From positions 828,178-892,177 of the forward strand of contig CAUYUJ010016160.1 in the NCBI GenBank assembly GCA_963575745.1: a DNA stretch of 64,000 nucleotides, given 5' to 3'. Below are positions 20,880-31,611 of this stretch, piece by piece. Every line of letters starts with the position of its first letter. Within the stretch, counting starts at the first letter, position 1. The translations under genes were made by a program, and so were the position numbers. Under the pieces are notes generated by a model. It did no database searches. It was not told the origin of the DNA and saw nothing but the letters and a program-made list of their open reading frames with translations. This DNA is from Prorocentrum cordatum (Eukaryota > Sar > Dinophyceae > Prorocentrales > Prorocentraceae).

Positions 20880-22480
20880 CTGTCGAGGACAGGGCGGTTG
20901 CGGCGGGCGGGGCGCCCGCTGCTCGACGCTGCCGCGGGAGTCGCGGTCGCGCGCGTCTGGGGCCGCGGCGACTGCCCCGCCCGGCGCGTCTCGGACGACG
21001 TCGCGCGGGCGGATCGCTCACGGGCGCGGCGCGGTAGGACGGGGTGGTGGTGCAGGAGGGGCGGGGCGAAAGGAGCGAGGTGTGGGGATGGGCCTCGATG
21101 CTAGCGGCGCCCAGCGGGGGCCCGATGGATCCGCCCCCCACGCCACCGGGCCTCCGCCACCCCTCCTTGGTGACCCGCTCCCATTGCATAGGGGGGGTCC
21201 TCGTGGGACGTCTTGCGGTCGTCTTGCGCTTTCTTGGGGCTTTCATGCGCCTCGTCGACCACTTCTCTGATCGCTTTGGGTTTGCTGGGCAAGGTCTGGC
21301 AAGGCTCCTTGGGAGGCGTGGAAGGGTTGAGGGACCTCGTCGGAAAGGCGCCCACCGAACCCCAAAGCCCCAGATCCGGGGGGCGCGTTTTTTTGTTAAT
21401 GGGGGGTCCCGCTCCCCCCGGCTTGAGAACATATGGGAAGAGGAATACGTATATGGCCTGTCGGGGCAACCTGGGTGCACGCGGGAACAACGGACGGGGC
21501 ACGATTTTGTTTTGACTGTGGCCCCCACCAGGGCAGGAATCCGCGCAGCCCCGGCCCTCCCGCGCTCGCGTCATGCATGAATCGAACAGATTCCTCGGCT
21601 GGGACACCTCACGTTTCACGTCGGCCTCATCTCCCAATTTCCGATCATCATCAGCACTCGTTCGCCCGAGGCACGCGTCTGCATGGGAGAGGCCTTCGCG
21701 CCGCTACGCCAGCGGAGCTTTGTCAACACCTTGCGGGTGGGTCGGTGGGATGATTGTGCGAACTTTGGAGGTGGGCGCGCGCGGGATGTCCGCACAAGTA
21801 GCAGAGAGCAGAGAAAGTGACGCAAAGCCTGTCGCGGCGCCCCATACGAAACACCTGAATGGCCCCCGCCAGCGTCACGCAGCCTCGCCCACCTCCCAGA
21901 ATCGGAGGCGTGTTCGTCAATGGCCCGTGGCTGTGGCGCGCCGCCGGTGGCGCCACCAGTGGATGGCCGCCCCAGGCGCCGCCTCCGCGCTCCTTTCGGC
22001 AAGGCCGTAGGCTACAAACCCTTGGGGCCTGGTGGTGCCCAGTGGAGGGTGGGGAGGATCCCGACGGCCGAGAAGGACGGGACGCGGGGAGAGGGGGAGA
22101 GCGCGGCACAGCAGGCGGGCAACGGGGTCCTGAGGAAAAGGGGCTCCAGGTGTCAATCCCGCACTTCCTCGCGTCGCGAATTCATCACAACGCAAGGTTT
22201 TTTGTTGTCTGCGGCTCCCCTTGGGCCTCATCACGCCCAGGGCCGCAGGGACCGTGAAGCAACGACCCGGGATGACAAATCGGATTCCCGGGAAGGGTCG
22301 GGCGAGTGGCAATGGGGGCTGACGTCAATGGGGGATGAGGAAAAATAACCCTAAAGGGGCACTTTAAGCTCCCTTTTGGGCTTTTTTCTGCACCCCCCAT
22401 GGAGGTCACCACCCATTACCACCCGCCCGAAAGAGGTCCAGACCTGGGAGGGCCACGCGGGGAACGCATCGCGACGTGAC
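20880..22480. other. No recognisable gene
   Basis: Mixed composition. No domain, tandem array or window-internal repeat partner was noticed. Confidence 0.35.
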
Positions 22481-22482
22481 GG

Positions 22483-22713
22483 GTGTGGATGCCATGTCGC
22501 TTCCCTGGCCCCAGGTCTGTCAACGGACGGCCTGGTGTGACAATCGGGGGCAAACAAAGCTACCTCGCTTTTGACCACCCTCGCTTCCAAGAGATACCAA
22601 GCGATGCCGAACTACGGCATGTGCTGGTCAGGCCGCTTGACGAGGAGGCGTATGGTATGATTTGGTTTTGCTTGGACGCGAAAGCGGGGTCGGTAATTCA
22701 CGCTCTGAGACAA
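22483..22713 (+). CDS. Second copy of the duplicated exon-like segment, unknown family
   Basis: The frame reads VNGRPGVTIGGKQSYLAFDH, PRFQEIPSDAELRHVLVRP, LDEEAYGMIWFCLDAKAG and VIHALRQ. From 22545 on it matches 12761-12924 without gaps. An AG acceptor-like site precedes it (CCCCAG, ending 22514). Frame preservation in both copies suggests past selection as protein, but neither a start nor a neighbouring exon was found. Function unknown. Confidence 0.4.
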
Positions 22714-22969
22714 GGTCGCCCTGGGGAAAGCGCTGGGTTCGGGGATCCGCCCCTCTCGGGACCCTGCCCCTCCATGCCAGGTGCGGCGCTCCGCCTTCGA
22801 GGGGTCCAGGGGGCAGACGCCTCCTCTCCGGCGGAAGGCCCGCGGACGCCGGCGGAGTCGAGCCGCGGCTGCGCTCCGCCAGCGAAGCTCGGCGGGAGGC
22901 CCGCAGACACAAGAGACGTGCTGCCCAAGAGATGTTCGTCGCAATGCCGAGTTTCCCAAACTTGTTTTC

Positions 22970-23154
22970 CAAGATTCAGGAGGGAAAGAAACACACAGAC
23001 ACAATGAATCGTCGATCCCTCAGAAAATATGGGAAACTGTGGGAATTGGGCGGGGAGACAAAAGCCCGAAAAAACATTGGAAAATATGGGGAATCATCTT
23101 ATTCGTGTGGACTTATATATGTGTGTGTGTGTGTGTGTGTCCTGGGGCCCCTTC
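22970..23154 (+). repeat. Dispersed repeat R4, copy 1
   Basis: Starts GGAGGGAAAGAAACACACAG, continues ACACAATGAATCGTCGAT with AAATATGGGAAACT blocks and ends in a TG run then GTCCTGGGGCCCCTTC. Copies in the same orientation lie at 33855 and 42003, and an inverted one at 61921. No open frame is shared, so this is a non-coding mobile repeat. Confidence 0.8.
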
Positions 23155-23632
23155 GAAGATGTCTTCTCCAAGATGTGTCCCGCGAGCCGCGTGGCAGCGG
23201 TGAGCGTCGGGCCCAGGCGTGCCCTCGCGCGCCGCTGCCCGGCAGGCGACGGCCCTGGCGGTGCCGCTGATGGACTGCGGGTCCCCTCGCCCCGGCCCGC
23301 TGTGCTGCCTGCCAGCTGCTGGAGCCTCTCTCTGTGCTGTCTGCTCTGCTGCCTGTTCTCGGCATCGCTCGGACGTGTGCATTTGTCCTTCGGCGAGAGC
23401 CCTCGAGGAGCATCCTTGACCATCTGACGACAAAGCCACGCACGAAGCCGAAAACACACACACACACACACAAAAAAAAATGGACGTCCGAGCGATGGCG
23501 AGTGCTGTGCTGCCTGCTGTGCTGCCTGTTTTTGCTGCCTGCTGGCCTGCTGTGATGCCTGTGGTGGTGCCCGTCCCTGTCCGTCCCCCTCTCCCCCTTG
23601 CTCTCTGGACCACCTGGCGTCGGGGCGCCCCC
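23155..23632. other. No recognisable gene; (CA)n run
   Basis: A CACACA run lies at about 23454-23471. The GGCATCGCTCGGACGTGTGC at 23361 recurs at 41865, adjacent to another R4 copy, so the repeat unit may be longer than R4 itself. Confidence 0.4.
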
Positions 23633-23950
23633 GGCCACGCGCAGAGGGGGGTAGGGGGAGGGTGGAGGGAGGTAGGGGGAGGGCTGAATCTAAGAAGCAG
23701 CCTCGTTCTAAGAAACCTTCCCCCCTCTCCCTACTCTAGGGGAGCAAAAAGTGGCATAAACATAAAAACTCGGAGGTCTGCGCGGATTTCTCGGATCGGC
23801 GCTGGGGCCCCCTGGCGGCGCCTCCGGCGCCGCCCCTGGCGCGCTCCGCGCGCCAGGGAGGGGGGTCCAGCGCCGATCCGAGAAATCCGCGCGGACCTCC
23901 GAGTTTTTATGCTTATGTCAATGATTGTTCCCCTATACTCCCGTGTGCGC
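23633..23950. mobile_element. CTTCTAAGAA-type element, copy 1, interrupted
   Basis: Starts GGCCACGCGCAGAGGGGGGT, contains TCTAAGAAGC motifs, and ends CCCCCCTCTCCC then CCGTGTGCGCGCCG. The same ends and motif occur at 31612-31945. Here the right end is split by the hairpin element at 23736-23935. Confidence 0.6.
23736..23935. mobile_element. Near-perfect hairpin element, nested
   Basis: Ends CTAGGGGAGC / GTTCCCCTA, flanked by TACT on both sides (23732-23735 and 23936-23939). An inner 45-bp arm beginning CATAAAAACTCGGAGGTC pairs with its inverse with one mismatch. The loop holds GGCGCCTCCGGCGCCGCC and a second small palindrome. A decayed relative lies at about 39735-39840. No coding capacity. 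Confidence 0.85.
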
Positions 23951-24487
23951 GCCGCCAACGTCGCACGCTGGCACCACGGCTTGTCAGGGCGCAAGCGGCG
24001 GGGTCTCTAGCGCAAGCGGGGCTCAGCCAGAGCGCCGGATCCTGCAGGATCCTGATCAAGCCGGAGTTTGGCTGAGCTGGGTCTGGGAGCCGCTCGCGGC
24101 CCTGGAGGTGGCCCTACACATTGGCTGGGCCGGATTTGGGAGCCCCCCCGGCTCCCATGATCCTCCCGGCTCCCTGGACTCCTTCGCGTGCACGGCGTGG
24201 CAAGGTCACGATTGAAGGTTTGTCGGCGCTGTGCGGCTTCGCCCACTGTGCCCTGCGGCCTTCACAGGACAGCTTCGGGTGTGAAGAGCTGGTCCAGTCA
24301 AGGCATCCAGACCTCTGAAGGTCCACTGTGTGCGCCTGCGGGTCAGAGATGCGTCCCCTCTGCTGGATAGGGGATCGGGGGAACAAGTCGCCAGCGATAG
24401 ACAATATTGACCACAGCCGCCGGGAACAACGCACCAGAGCAGTATGGTTTTGACCGCAACCGCGGGCAACAATTCACCAGAGCAACA

Positions 24488-24670
24488 GTCGGGGGGCGCC
24501 CGAGAGGGGGGTGATGACTTTGGTGGTGTGGATATCATGGCCAGGGCCATGACATCATCCCGGATTTCATGGCCCCCTCTTCTTATTTCGATGCGCTCCT
24601 TCGGGCCATGTTTTGTGAGCCGTCCTCTTGGAGTGTGTTTTTTTAAGTCTCGGGGCCATAACGCGCGTTA
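24488..24670 (+). repeat. Dispersed repeat R8, copy 1
   Basis: GAGGGGGGTGATGAC, then GGATATCATGGCCAGGGCC and a TTTCATGGCCCCCTCTTCTT stretch. Copies at 27475 and 48346 share the order of these blocks. The ATCATGGCCAGGGCCATGA core is nearly self-complementary. Confidence 0.7.
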
Positions 24671-24895
24671 TGCCGCCCCCATCCCCCCCCAATAACGTCA
24701 CGCTTCCCCCCTCTCCCCCCGTGTTGCGCCTCCGGCGCTGCCGCTGTGATGCCCGCAGGCTACTGTGGTGTTTGGATTCTACTTGAACGTTCGTCGTCGC
24801 AGCCGAGGGCCTCGCAGGGCCTGCGGACGCCTCCAGAGTCCTCCGGAGGTCTCCGGAGACCTCCAGACATCTCCCAAGACCTTGAGAGGTGGCCG

Positions 24896-24897
<2 letters not shown>

Positions 24898-24934
<37 letters not shown>

Positions 24935-25344
24935 GTTGTCGTCGTCGTCGTCGTCGTCCCCGTCCTCGTCCCCGTCGTCGTCGTCGTTGTCGTCGTCGAT
25001 GTCGTCGTCGTTGTTGTCGTCGGCGGTGGTCGTCGCTTTAGTCGTCGTCATCCTTGTCCTCGTCTTCGTCGTCATCGTCGTAGTCGTCGCTGTCGTAGTC
25101 GTTGTCCTCGTCCTCCTCGTCCTCGTGGCGGTCGTTGTCCTCGACGTCGTCGTCGTCGCCGCCGAGGACCTCGAAGGGCCTCCAGACGCCTCCAGAGGTC
25201 TCTGGAGCCTCCGGAGACCTCCGGAGACCTTCAGAGGGGGTCATCGTCGTCGGCGTCCTCGTCTTTGTCCTCGTCCTTATCCTCGTCCTCTTCATCGTCG
25301 TCGTTCTCATCGTTCTCATCGTTCTCATCGTTGTGGTCCCCGCA

Positions 25345-25378
<34 letters not shown>

Positions 25379-25600
25379 TCCTCGTCCTAGTCGTCGAGGG
25401 CTTCGAAGGGCCTCCAGACGCCTCCAGAGGTCTCTGAAGACTTCCTCAGGCCTCTGGAGACCTCTGGAGACCTTCATGCAGAGGCGGCCGTTGTCCTCGT
25501 CCTTTTCATCGTCCTTGTCATCGTCCTCGTCCTCGTCATCGTAGTCTTCGTCATCGTCTCGTGCCTGTCGTCCTCGTCCTCCTCGTCCTCGTTAGCGGTG
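24898..25600. repeat. (GTC)n-type triplet arrays with CTCCGGAGACC spacers
   Basis: Blocks of GTCGTC/CTCGTC triplets are separated by related spacers containing CCTCCAGACGCCTCCAGAGG (near 24825, 25175, 25400). Poly-Ser, poly-Val and poly-Arg frames are products of the triplets. A further spacer-like segment lies at about 26235-26270. Confidence 0.9.
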
Positions 25601-26065
25601 GGGATCAAACTCCCCCCCCTGTTCCGGCGGAGGGATAGCAGAGCTCGCACGGTCCAGAGAAGCTCCCCGAACGGGACGCTGCGAGCACCCTGCGGCCCGC
25701 AGGCATGGGCCTCACCAGTCCCATGGGGACGCTCCGCCTTCACCGCCCCACGGGCGGCCAGGAGGGCCTTTCGGGGGTGGACAGACCTCCTACCCGGACA
25801 CGTCGATTCAGGAATCGGCCTTTTTCGGTTCGCGAGAGGGCGTCGCGGCCGTTATTTTTGCGGGTCCAGGTCCGTCGGTTTCGGTCCTTGGCCGTTTTCA
25901 CTAGGAGGAGGTCTACTACAGGGAGGTTTGTCCACCGCCGAGTCTTTAGGGTCCCGTGGGGCCTCCAAACGGGGATCACCCGCCCCGCACGCGGGCTACC
26001 ATGGCCCGTGGCACCGCCGGGGCGCCGAGACGAGGCGTCTTCGCACCAGGGGAGTTGCCCCCCTG
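25601..26065. other. No recognisable gene
   Basis: GC-rich sequence between two triplet arrays. No motif recognised. Confidence 0.35.
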
Positions 26066-26067
26066 GC

Positions 26068-26665
26068 CGCCTCCTCCTCCTCCTCCTCCTCCTCCTCCTC
26101 CTCCTGCTCCTCCTCCTCCTCCTCCTGTCCCCCCTGGCCGCCACTTGTGTCAGTCGGGTGCTGCCTGCTCGGCCAACATCCACCCATGTTCCCTGAGTCC
26201 CCGGGAGCCGGAGATTTCCAGGGTGCTGCGGGCGAGACCTCCTCAGACCTCTGGAGGCCCCTGGAGTCCTCTTCGAGTGCGCAAGGGTCCCCCAACTCCG
26301 GAAGGCCCACAGTGGCGTGAGCGGTGGGGAGTCCCCCCCTGCCCCTCGGTGAATGCTGTGGGTTCTAGCCGAGCTCGCACGGATGAGGGGCGGCTTCCCG
26401 GCCACCCCCATGGAGGCCGGTGTGCTCTGGAGCAGGCCCCCGACCGACACCCTGTACCATCTCTCCTCCTCCTCCTCCTCCTCCTCCTCCTCCTCCTTTT
26501 CCTCCTCCTTCTCCTCCTCCTCCTCCTCCTTCTCCTCCTCTCTCCTCCTCTCTCCTCCTCCTCCTCCTCCCTCCTCCTCCTCCTCCTCCTCCTCTCCTCC
26601 TCCTCCTCCTCCTCCTCCTCCTCCTCTCCTCCTCCTCCTCCTCTCTCTCCTCCTCCTCCTGCCTC
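26068..26665. repeat. (TCC)n microsatellites in two blocks
   Basis: Dense TCC at 26068-26130 and 26460-26665, with GC-rich unrecognised DNA between. All frames crossing them give poly-Pro, poly-Leu, poly-Ser or, inverted, poly-Glu and poly-Gly. Confidence 0.9.
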
Positions 26666-26814
26666 CTTGCGGTCCGCCCCGCGCTCCGCCTGCTCCCCCG
26701 CCTGCTTCTCTCCGTTCCCCCGGGGGGGGGGGGGATCCGCGCAGGAGCGCGCGCGCGAGCGCGGTGCTGGCGCAGGAGACGTGGCACGCGCTGCGCGGCG
26801 GCCGCTGGCCGCGC

Positions 26815-27002
26815 AGCCCAGAACTACAGCCGGGGCCCTGAAGAAGGAACCCTATTGGTTGGGGAGGGGCTCCGCGTTCCTTAAGTGTTTCACAGCTTGC
26901 CTCGGGTTTCCCTTATGTTTTCGATAGGAAATCGAAGTTTAACTTACGGAAAAAGGGGGCTTCGTTCCTTATTCAGGGTTCCTCAGGTCAAGGCCCCGAC
27001 TC
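26815..27002 (+). repeat. Dispersed repeat R12, copy 1
   Basis: Contains GGGGCCCTGAAGAAGGAACC, a GTTCCTTAAGTGTTTCACAG block, CGATAGGAAATCGAAGTTTA and GTTCCTTATTCAGGGTTCCT. Matches 60224-60414 along its length. The ends are weakly inverse to each other (GAAGGAACCCT / AGGGTTCCTC), so it may be a decayed foldback element. Confidence 0.75.
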
Positions 27003-27470
27003 TCCCGGGGGGAACGGAGGCCGGGGCGGCGTCCGGGGGGGGGGGGGGGACATCCCTCCCCGCCCCGCCCTGCCCGGGGCCCGCGTGGGTCTGCAGGGTC
27101 CAGGGCCCCCCCCTGAACATACGATCTGGCCACACACTCGTCCTGATACATTGGGGGTGTCTCGGGCCGAGGACCAGGACGGCGTCCGAAGGCGCAGTAA
27201 TTGCGCCTCGGACGCTGTCCTGGTTCGGCCAACCTTCGAATTTTCGCCTTCGTTGTCGATCCGAACGCCGACGCGTTTTAAACATAAATGTGGTCGGTCC
27301 TTGGCGCCATTCCCCCCCCCACCTTGCACCGGGCCCGAGCGAGGTCGCAGCGCCCCTTTGGGGGGGTCCCCGGCCCAGGGGCCAGGGCGGCGTCCAGGGG
27401 GGGCCGCCGCAGCGACTCGGGAACCACGGGGCTTGGTGACCGGAGCGACCATGGCATGGCATGAAGCTCG
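27003..27470. other. No recognisable gene
   Basis: GC-rich. A short GGCGTCCGAAGGCGCAGTAA / TTGCGCCTCGGACG near-palindrome lies at about 27180-27216. Nothing coding supported. Confidence 0.4.
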
Positions 27471-27474
27471 GGGG

Positions 27475-27640
27475 CGGAAAAGAGGGGGGTGATGACGAGG
27501 GGGGGGTGGATATCATGGCGGGGGCCATGATGTCTCCCCAGATTTCATGGCGCCTCTTCTTATTTCATTACGTCCCTGGCCCCCCCGCTGGGCCGCGCAC
27601 ATGCCGCCGGTCATGATTTGCACCCCCCCCTCTTGGACAC
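27475..27640 (+). repeat. Dispersed repeat R8, copy 2
   Basis: GAGGGGGGTGATGACGAGG, then GGATATCATGGCGGGGGCC, TTTCATGGCGCCTCTTCTTA and GGCCGCGCACATGCC. The same block order occurs at 24488 and 48346. A fragment like the left arm of the 6021 element follows at about 27709-27735. Confidence 0.7.
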
Positions 27641-27921
27641 CCCCCTCTTTGCCGCTCCCGAGAAGCGCGAGAGCCACCGGGGAAGTGGGGGCGTGGGGCT
27701 AAGCTCAAGTCGGGCATGTCCCTCTACAGGAGGAATCTTCAAGGATAGTCAATATAATTGTCTGGGAACGATGTTTCTACTATCTTTGTTCCCGACCCTC
27801 CTGAGTTGGGCATTCGTTTTGAGTAGAGCACTGCGGTTGCACACCCGTTTTTCTTCCCGCCCCCTTTCCCCTTCTCTCCTGCCTCTCACATCGCTCCTTC
27901 CTGCGTGCCAGCTTGCCTCCT

Positions 27922-28310
27922 ACCTGGCCATCCCTGGGGGGCTGCGATCTGTGAAACTGTCGCCACATTCGAGGGCTGCTGGGGGTCCAGCGGAGCGACG
28001 TCTTGCGCGAACTCAAATTAGACCTCGCCATCCCTGGGGGGCTGCGACCTGCGCTGTCGCCCCTTTCGACGGCTGCTGGGGGGTCCAGCGGAGTGACGTC
28101 TTACGCGGACTCAAATTAGACCTCGCTATCCCTGGGGGGCTGCGATCTGCGAAACTGTCGCCACTTTCGAGGGCTGCTGAGGGGTCCAGCGGAGCGACGT
28201 CTTGCGAGGACTCAAATTTGACCTCGCCATCCCTGGAGGCCTGCGATCTGCGCTGCCGCCACTTTCGAGGGCTCCTGGGGGGTCCTGCGGGGCGCTGTCG
28301 CGGGCTGCCC
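27922..28310. repeat. ~100-bp tandem repeat, four units
   Basis: CCATCCCTGGGGGGCTGCGA begins units at about 27928, 28028, 28126 (as CTATCC) and 28227 (decayed), spacing 100, 98 and 101 bp. Each unit ends with an ACTCAAATTAGACCTCG segment. Unit length is not a codon multiple, so the frame through it shifts and is not taken as a gene. Confidence 0.85.
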
Positions 28311-29229
28311 GCAGACCTGGCGGCGCGCCTTCGACTGTTTAGCCCCCGCGCTGAAAAGTGCAGGAAGGAAGCAGGGAAGCTCGAGGGCGAGCTAGGCCTC
28401 GCTCGTTTTTTGCACTAACTGCAAGTCGGTTGAATCATTTTGTCGAGCGCCGCGACGTCATGGCGCAGGCAGCGTTGCATCTTTAGCGTAGTCCCGACAA
28501 CAGCAACACTCTTCTGTCTCCTCCCGGCACTCTCGTCGTCGCTGCTGCCGCGCTGACGGTTCGGCCCCCCGCGCGTCCTTCTCCTTCCCTTCGTTCTCGC
28601 CCCCGTGTCCTCCTCAAGCTTGGGCCCTCGCTCCTCGTCCTTCTGTTGTTGTTTTGTGAATCGCGCCACGTGAGCGCACCCTATGTAGCTTGCACAACAT
28701 ATAACGGCGCCTGCGCTGTCATTGTCCAGGCAAATTTGGACCACCCTGCCTTGTCATGTGATGCAAATGGAGGGTAAGTTTGGAATATGTTTTACGCTAG
28801 GTTCGTGCGGTGATGGCGCGGCGGCGACGCCAGCGAAGGCGTTCAAGGCTGAATTCTGGATCCGACGGAATTCAACAGCGGCTCTTCAAGGCATGGCCGA
28901 ACCTGGTATTGGGGCCTGGATACAGATCCTCCCCTTGGACTCGCTCCACGGGCAGTGGCACCACTCATGGACTGGGTCCAGCGCGGCCACTGGTTTTTGA
29001 TTTCGGCTATCCCGCTTACTTTAAGGATTTGGCCCGTTGTCATCGTCCATTGTATTGTTGGTCGCTCTCGGAATCACGTTCCCGTGAGCTAGCTAGCGGT
29101 CTCCAATACTTCGCAGATGACTGCTTCATCCTTGATGACGGGCGTCAGGTACCCTGTGCCCGTAGCGAGCTTGGTGATCATCCCTCTCCCCGCAATAATC
29201 CTCCACCTCCCCTTCCCTTCTCCCTTGCT
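28311..29229 (+). other. Mostly unrecognised; weak candidate exon near 28970-29146
   Basis: One + frame gives PLVFDFGYPAYFKDLARCHR, then a SLSESRSRELASGLQYFADD and CFILDDGRQ stretch, followed by CAG|GTACCC, a fair donor at 29147. Composition is more protein-like than the surroundings, but no family was recognised and no acceptor was settled. Confidence 0.25.
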
Positions 29230-29400
29230 CCCAGACCCCCGACGTCATGATTTTTGCATGACGTCGACCCCCGGAGGTCTCGACCCAGTCCCCAGGACCG
29301 GTTTTCCATCCCGAGTCGATGTTTGACGGTCCCGAGGCCCAGTAAGGGCCCCCAGAGGCCGAAAACGGCGAAAGACTTCCCGTCGTGATTTTTCCACTAC
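29230..29400 (+). repeat. Dispersed repeat R7, copy 1
   Basis: CAGACCCCCGACGTCATGAT at the left, then CCCGAGTCG, TTTGACGGTCCCGAGGCC and CCAGAGGCCGAAAACGG. It matches 57465-57612 block by block. A more decayed relative lies at about 32135-32300. Confidence 0.7.
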
Positions 29401-29836
29401 TCGAGGGGGCCTGGGTCCCTTCCTTCTCGCAGCTGCTAGAGCGCGACCGCGTGCCGGGCGCGCCCCCCGCCCCACCCGCACGGGGGGCGCCAGCCCACGC
29501 CGGGCGCCCACGCCATCGTCTCCCGCCGGGGACCGACCCCATGCGCCTGGACCTCCCGCCAGAGATGCGTTGGCCAGTGATGGGCATCGCGGCTGTTGCG
29601 ATCTTCAGGTGGCCAAGAAAGAAGGGTTCCGCTTCGGCGAAGCGCGAACATGAGCCAAGGCTGCCGCCAGCGCGGGCACAGGAGGGGCGAGAAGGAGTGG
29701 GAAGGGGACAATGTTCCCAGAGGGCGCAGGGTAAGCAACCGATGGGATAAGGGGAACACTACCATCAAAATATTCTCCGTCCATTCCTCGTCCTCCTCGT
29801 CGTCCTCCTCTATGTCTTGGTCTCCGCGCCGCCGAG

Positions 29837-29954
29837 ATCTCTGACGGAGCTGAACCTCGCCTGTAACGGGATCGGCGACACCGGCGCGAAAGAGCTGGCG
29901 GATTCCCTACTGTCCAACATAGCGCTGACGGAGCTGAACCTGGTGCAGAACAAG
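29837..29954 (+). CDS. Leucine-rich-repeat exon, two RNI/NLRC3-type repeats
   Basis: A pyrimidine-rich acceptor ends GCCGAG at 29836. The exon reads SLTELNLACNGIGDTGAKEL, ADSLLSNIALTELNLVQNK: one full 28-residue ribonuclease-inhibitor/NLRC3-type unit (LTELNLxxNxIGDTGAKxLADxL) and the start of the next. This is the clearest LRR coding match in the window. After NK the pattern stops; the next bases are a GAGGGG purine tract, so the exon ends there, perhaps with a non-GT donor. About 17 kb separates it from the exon at 12556. Confidence 0.7.
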
Positions 29955-29984
29955 GAGGGGACCGAGGGCTATCTTGCGGGAGGA

Positions 29985-30125
29985 AGTCAGGAAGGGGAGT
30001 GAGGAAGTGCCTCTTGGAGGGAGTGGGGAAGGGAGGGAGTGAGGAAAGGGGGAGTGAAGAAGTGATGGGGGTGAGGAAGGGGCGGAGGAGGGAGTGAGAA
30101 AGGGGCGGAGGAAGGTTGTGCAGGG
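29985..30125. repeat. Purine-rich tandem, GGAGTGAGGAAGG-like unit
   Basis: Irregular GGGAGTGAGGAAGGGG units directly after the LRR exon, probably inside its intron. Confidence 0.75.
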
Positions 30126-30304
30126 GGGGGACCGACTGCTGGCGAAGAGGGAAGAGACGGGAAGCGATCGGGGGGTTGGCGGCGGCGGCGCGCTCAGCAT
30201 GTGATTGATTGAGTCGCTTCGGGGTCGAGCCCCACAGGGGTGCAGCTCTCTAGCAGGCAGCTGGCTCACAAGACGGGTGGGGGGAGGAGGGACGGGATGG
30301 ATTC

Positions 30305-30524
30305 GGTAGCAAATCATGGGAGACTGGTATACCCTTGCAATTCAGTCTTCCTTGGCATCGATTAGCGTCTATTCGCGTCTGGGAGTCGATGAGATGGTGC
30401 CAATTTAGCGTTGGTTAGCTTCGACTAGCGTCGATTTAGCGTCGATGAGCCTCGACTAGCGTCGATTAGCGTCGATTCGCAAGAGCCGACACGATGGTAT
30501 GGGAGGCTCCCATGACTTGCCACC
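30305..30524. mobile_element. GTCGATTAGC-rich element, copy 2
   Basis: Ends GGTAGCAAATCATGGGAG and CTCCCATGACTTGCCACC; interior TAGCGTCGATTTAGCGTCGA repeats. Same family as 5429-5614, with a longer interior because of more motif copies. Confidence 0.7.
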
Positions 30525-31605
30525 GATGATGGATACCCTTTTCAAACCGAGGCGAAATCAACTTGCCAGTGTGTCAGGCCTCACCCCATCGCAGGCCCCT
30601 CTGTGATTGCCACCGTTACCTCCTCTGCCAGATATAGTAGTACAGCTCGGCTGGTACTTGTGTTGCCTCATCCCATCCCAATCACCCTGATTGCCAACCT
30701 CTTTCATCCTTCTCCCTCCTCGCTCCGTCTACATGTTCCTCCTCCTTGCTCCTTCAACCCCCTTCATCTTCCACCGGTCCCCCACCCAACACTGTGCCTC
30801 TTCCTCGTGGTCAGTTTACCCTTACCCTATGTGTTGTCCTTCTTCCTCCGCTACCCCCATTATTCCACTGTTTCTTCCCTTGTCCCTCGGTCTCTCCCCA
30901 TCCTTCTTTTCATCATTCTTATTTTTCACTCCCCTATCCCTTCCTCAGTCTCCTTCGCTTGTCCGTCCGCCTCTTCTTCTCCCTCTTCTCATCAACATCC
31001 CCTCCTCGCCTCCTCTTCTCCTCTTCCTCCTCTTCCACCTCTTCCCCCCTATTCTGATCCTGCCGCTTGCCCTCCCCTTCGTTCCATCCTCCTCCTGATG
31101 TTGCTGCTCCTCCTTCTCCTGTGCCTTGCCTTCGAGTTGTTGCTCTTCTTGGGCAGGTCTCACCCGTCGACGGGTCCGCCCCAACGCTCGGGCCTCCCCG
31201 CAGTCGCCGCGCCCTCCTGGAAACCGTGCTGTCCGTGCGGCTTTTGGCCCTGCTCTGATCAGTTACCCGCCGGTTGGAGTGAGGGCGAGCTCCCTGCCCG
31301 AGTCCAGACCAAGTCAGGTAGCTTCCCATCCTCCCGTCCTGGCTCATCCCCCGCTCCTGGTCGCCCCCTCCGCCTCCTCGCCGTCTCGCCTCCTGTCTCC
31401 GCTGCTCGCCTCCTCCCTCTCCCCCCATCGTCTGCATTCCGAAGCGCGCTTCTCTCTTCCCTCGTCCTATGCACGACTGAGAGAGGTGTTGCCAAACATC
31501 GGAAAAGCAAGTCGGCGGATACCTGGCGCCTGGGGCCCGCGGCGCAGGGAGAGCATCCCGAGCCCTCCTCGCCTCTTCTCCGCCTGCCTGCCTCCCTCTC
31601 CAATC
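30525..31605. other. Pyrimidine-rich block, no recognisable gene
   Basis: Positions 30690-31110 are strongly C/T-rich on the + strand with no clean unit. Frames through it are compositional. Nothing coding recognised. Confidence 0.45.
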
Positions 31606-31611
31606 CCCCCG

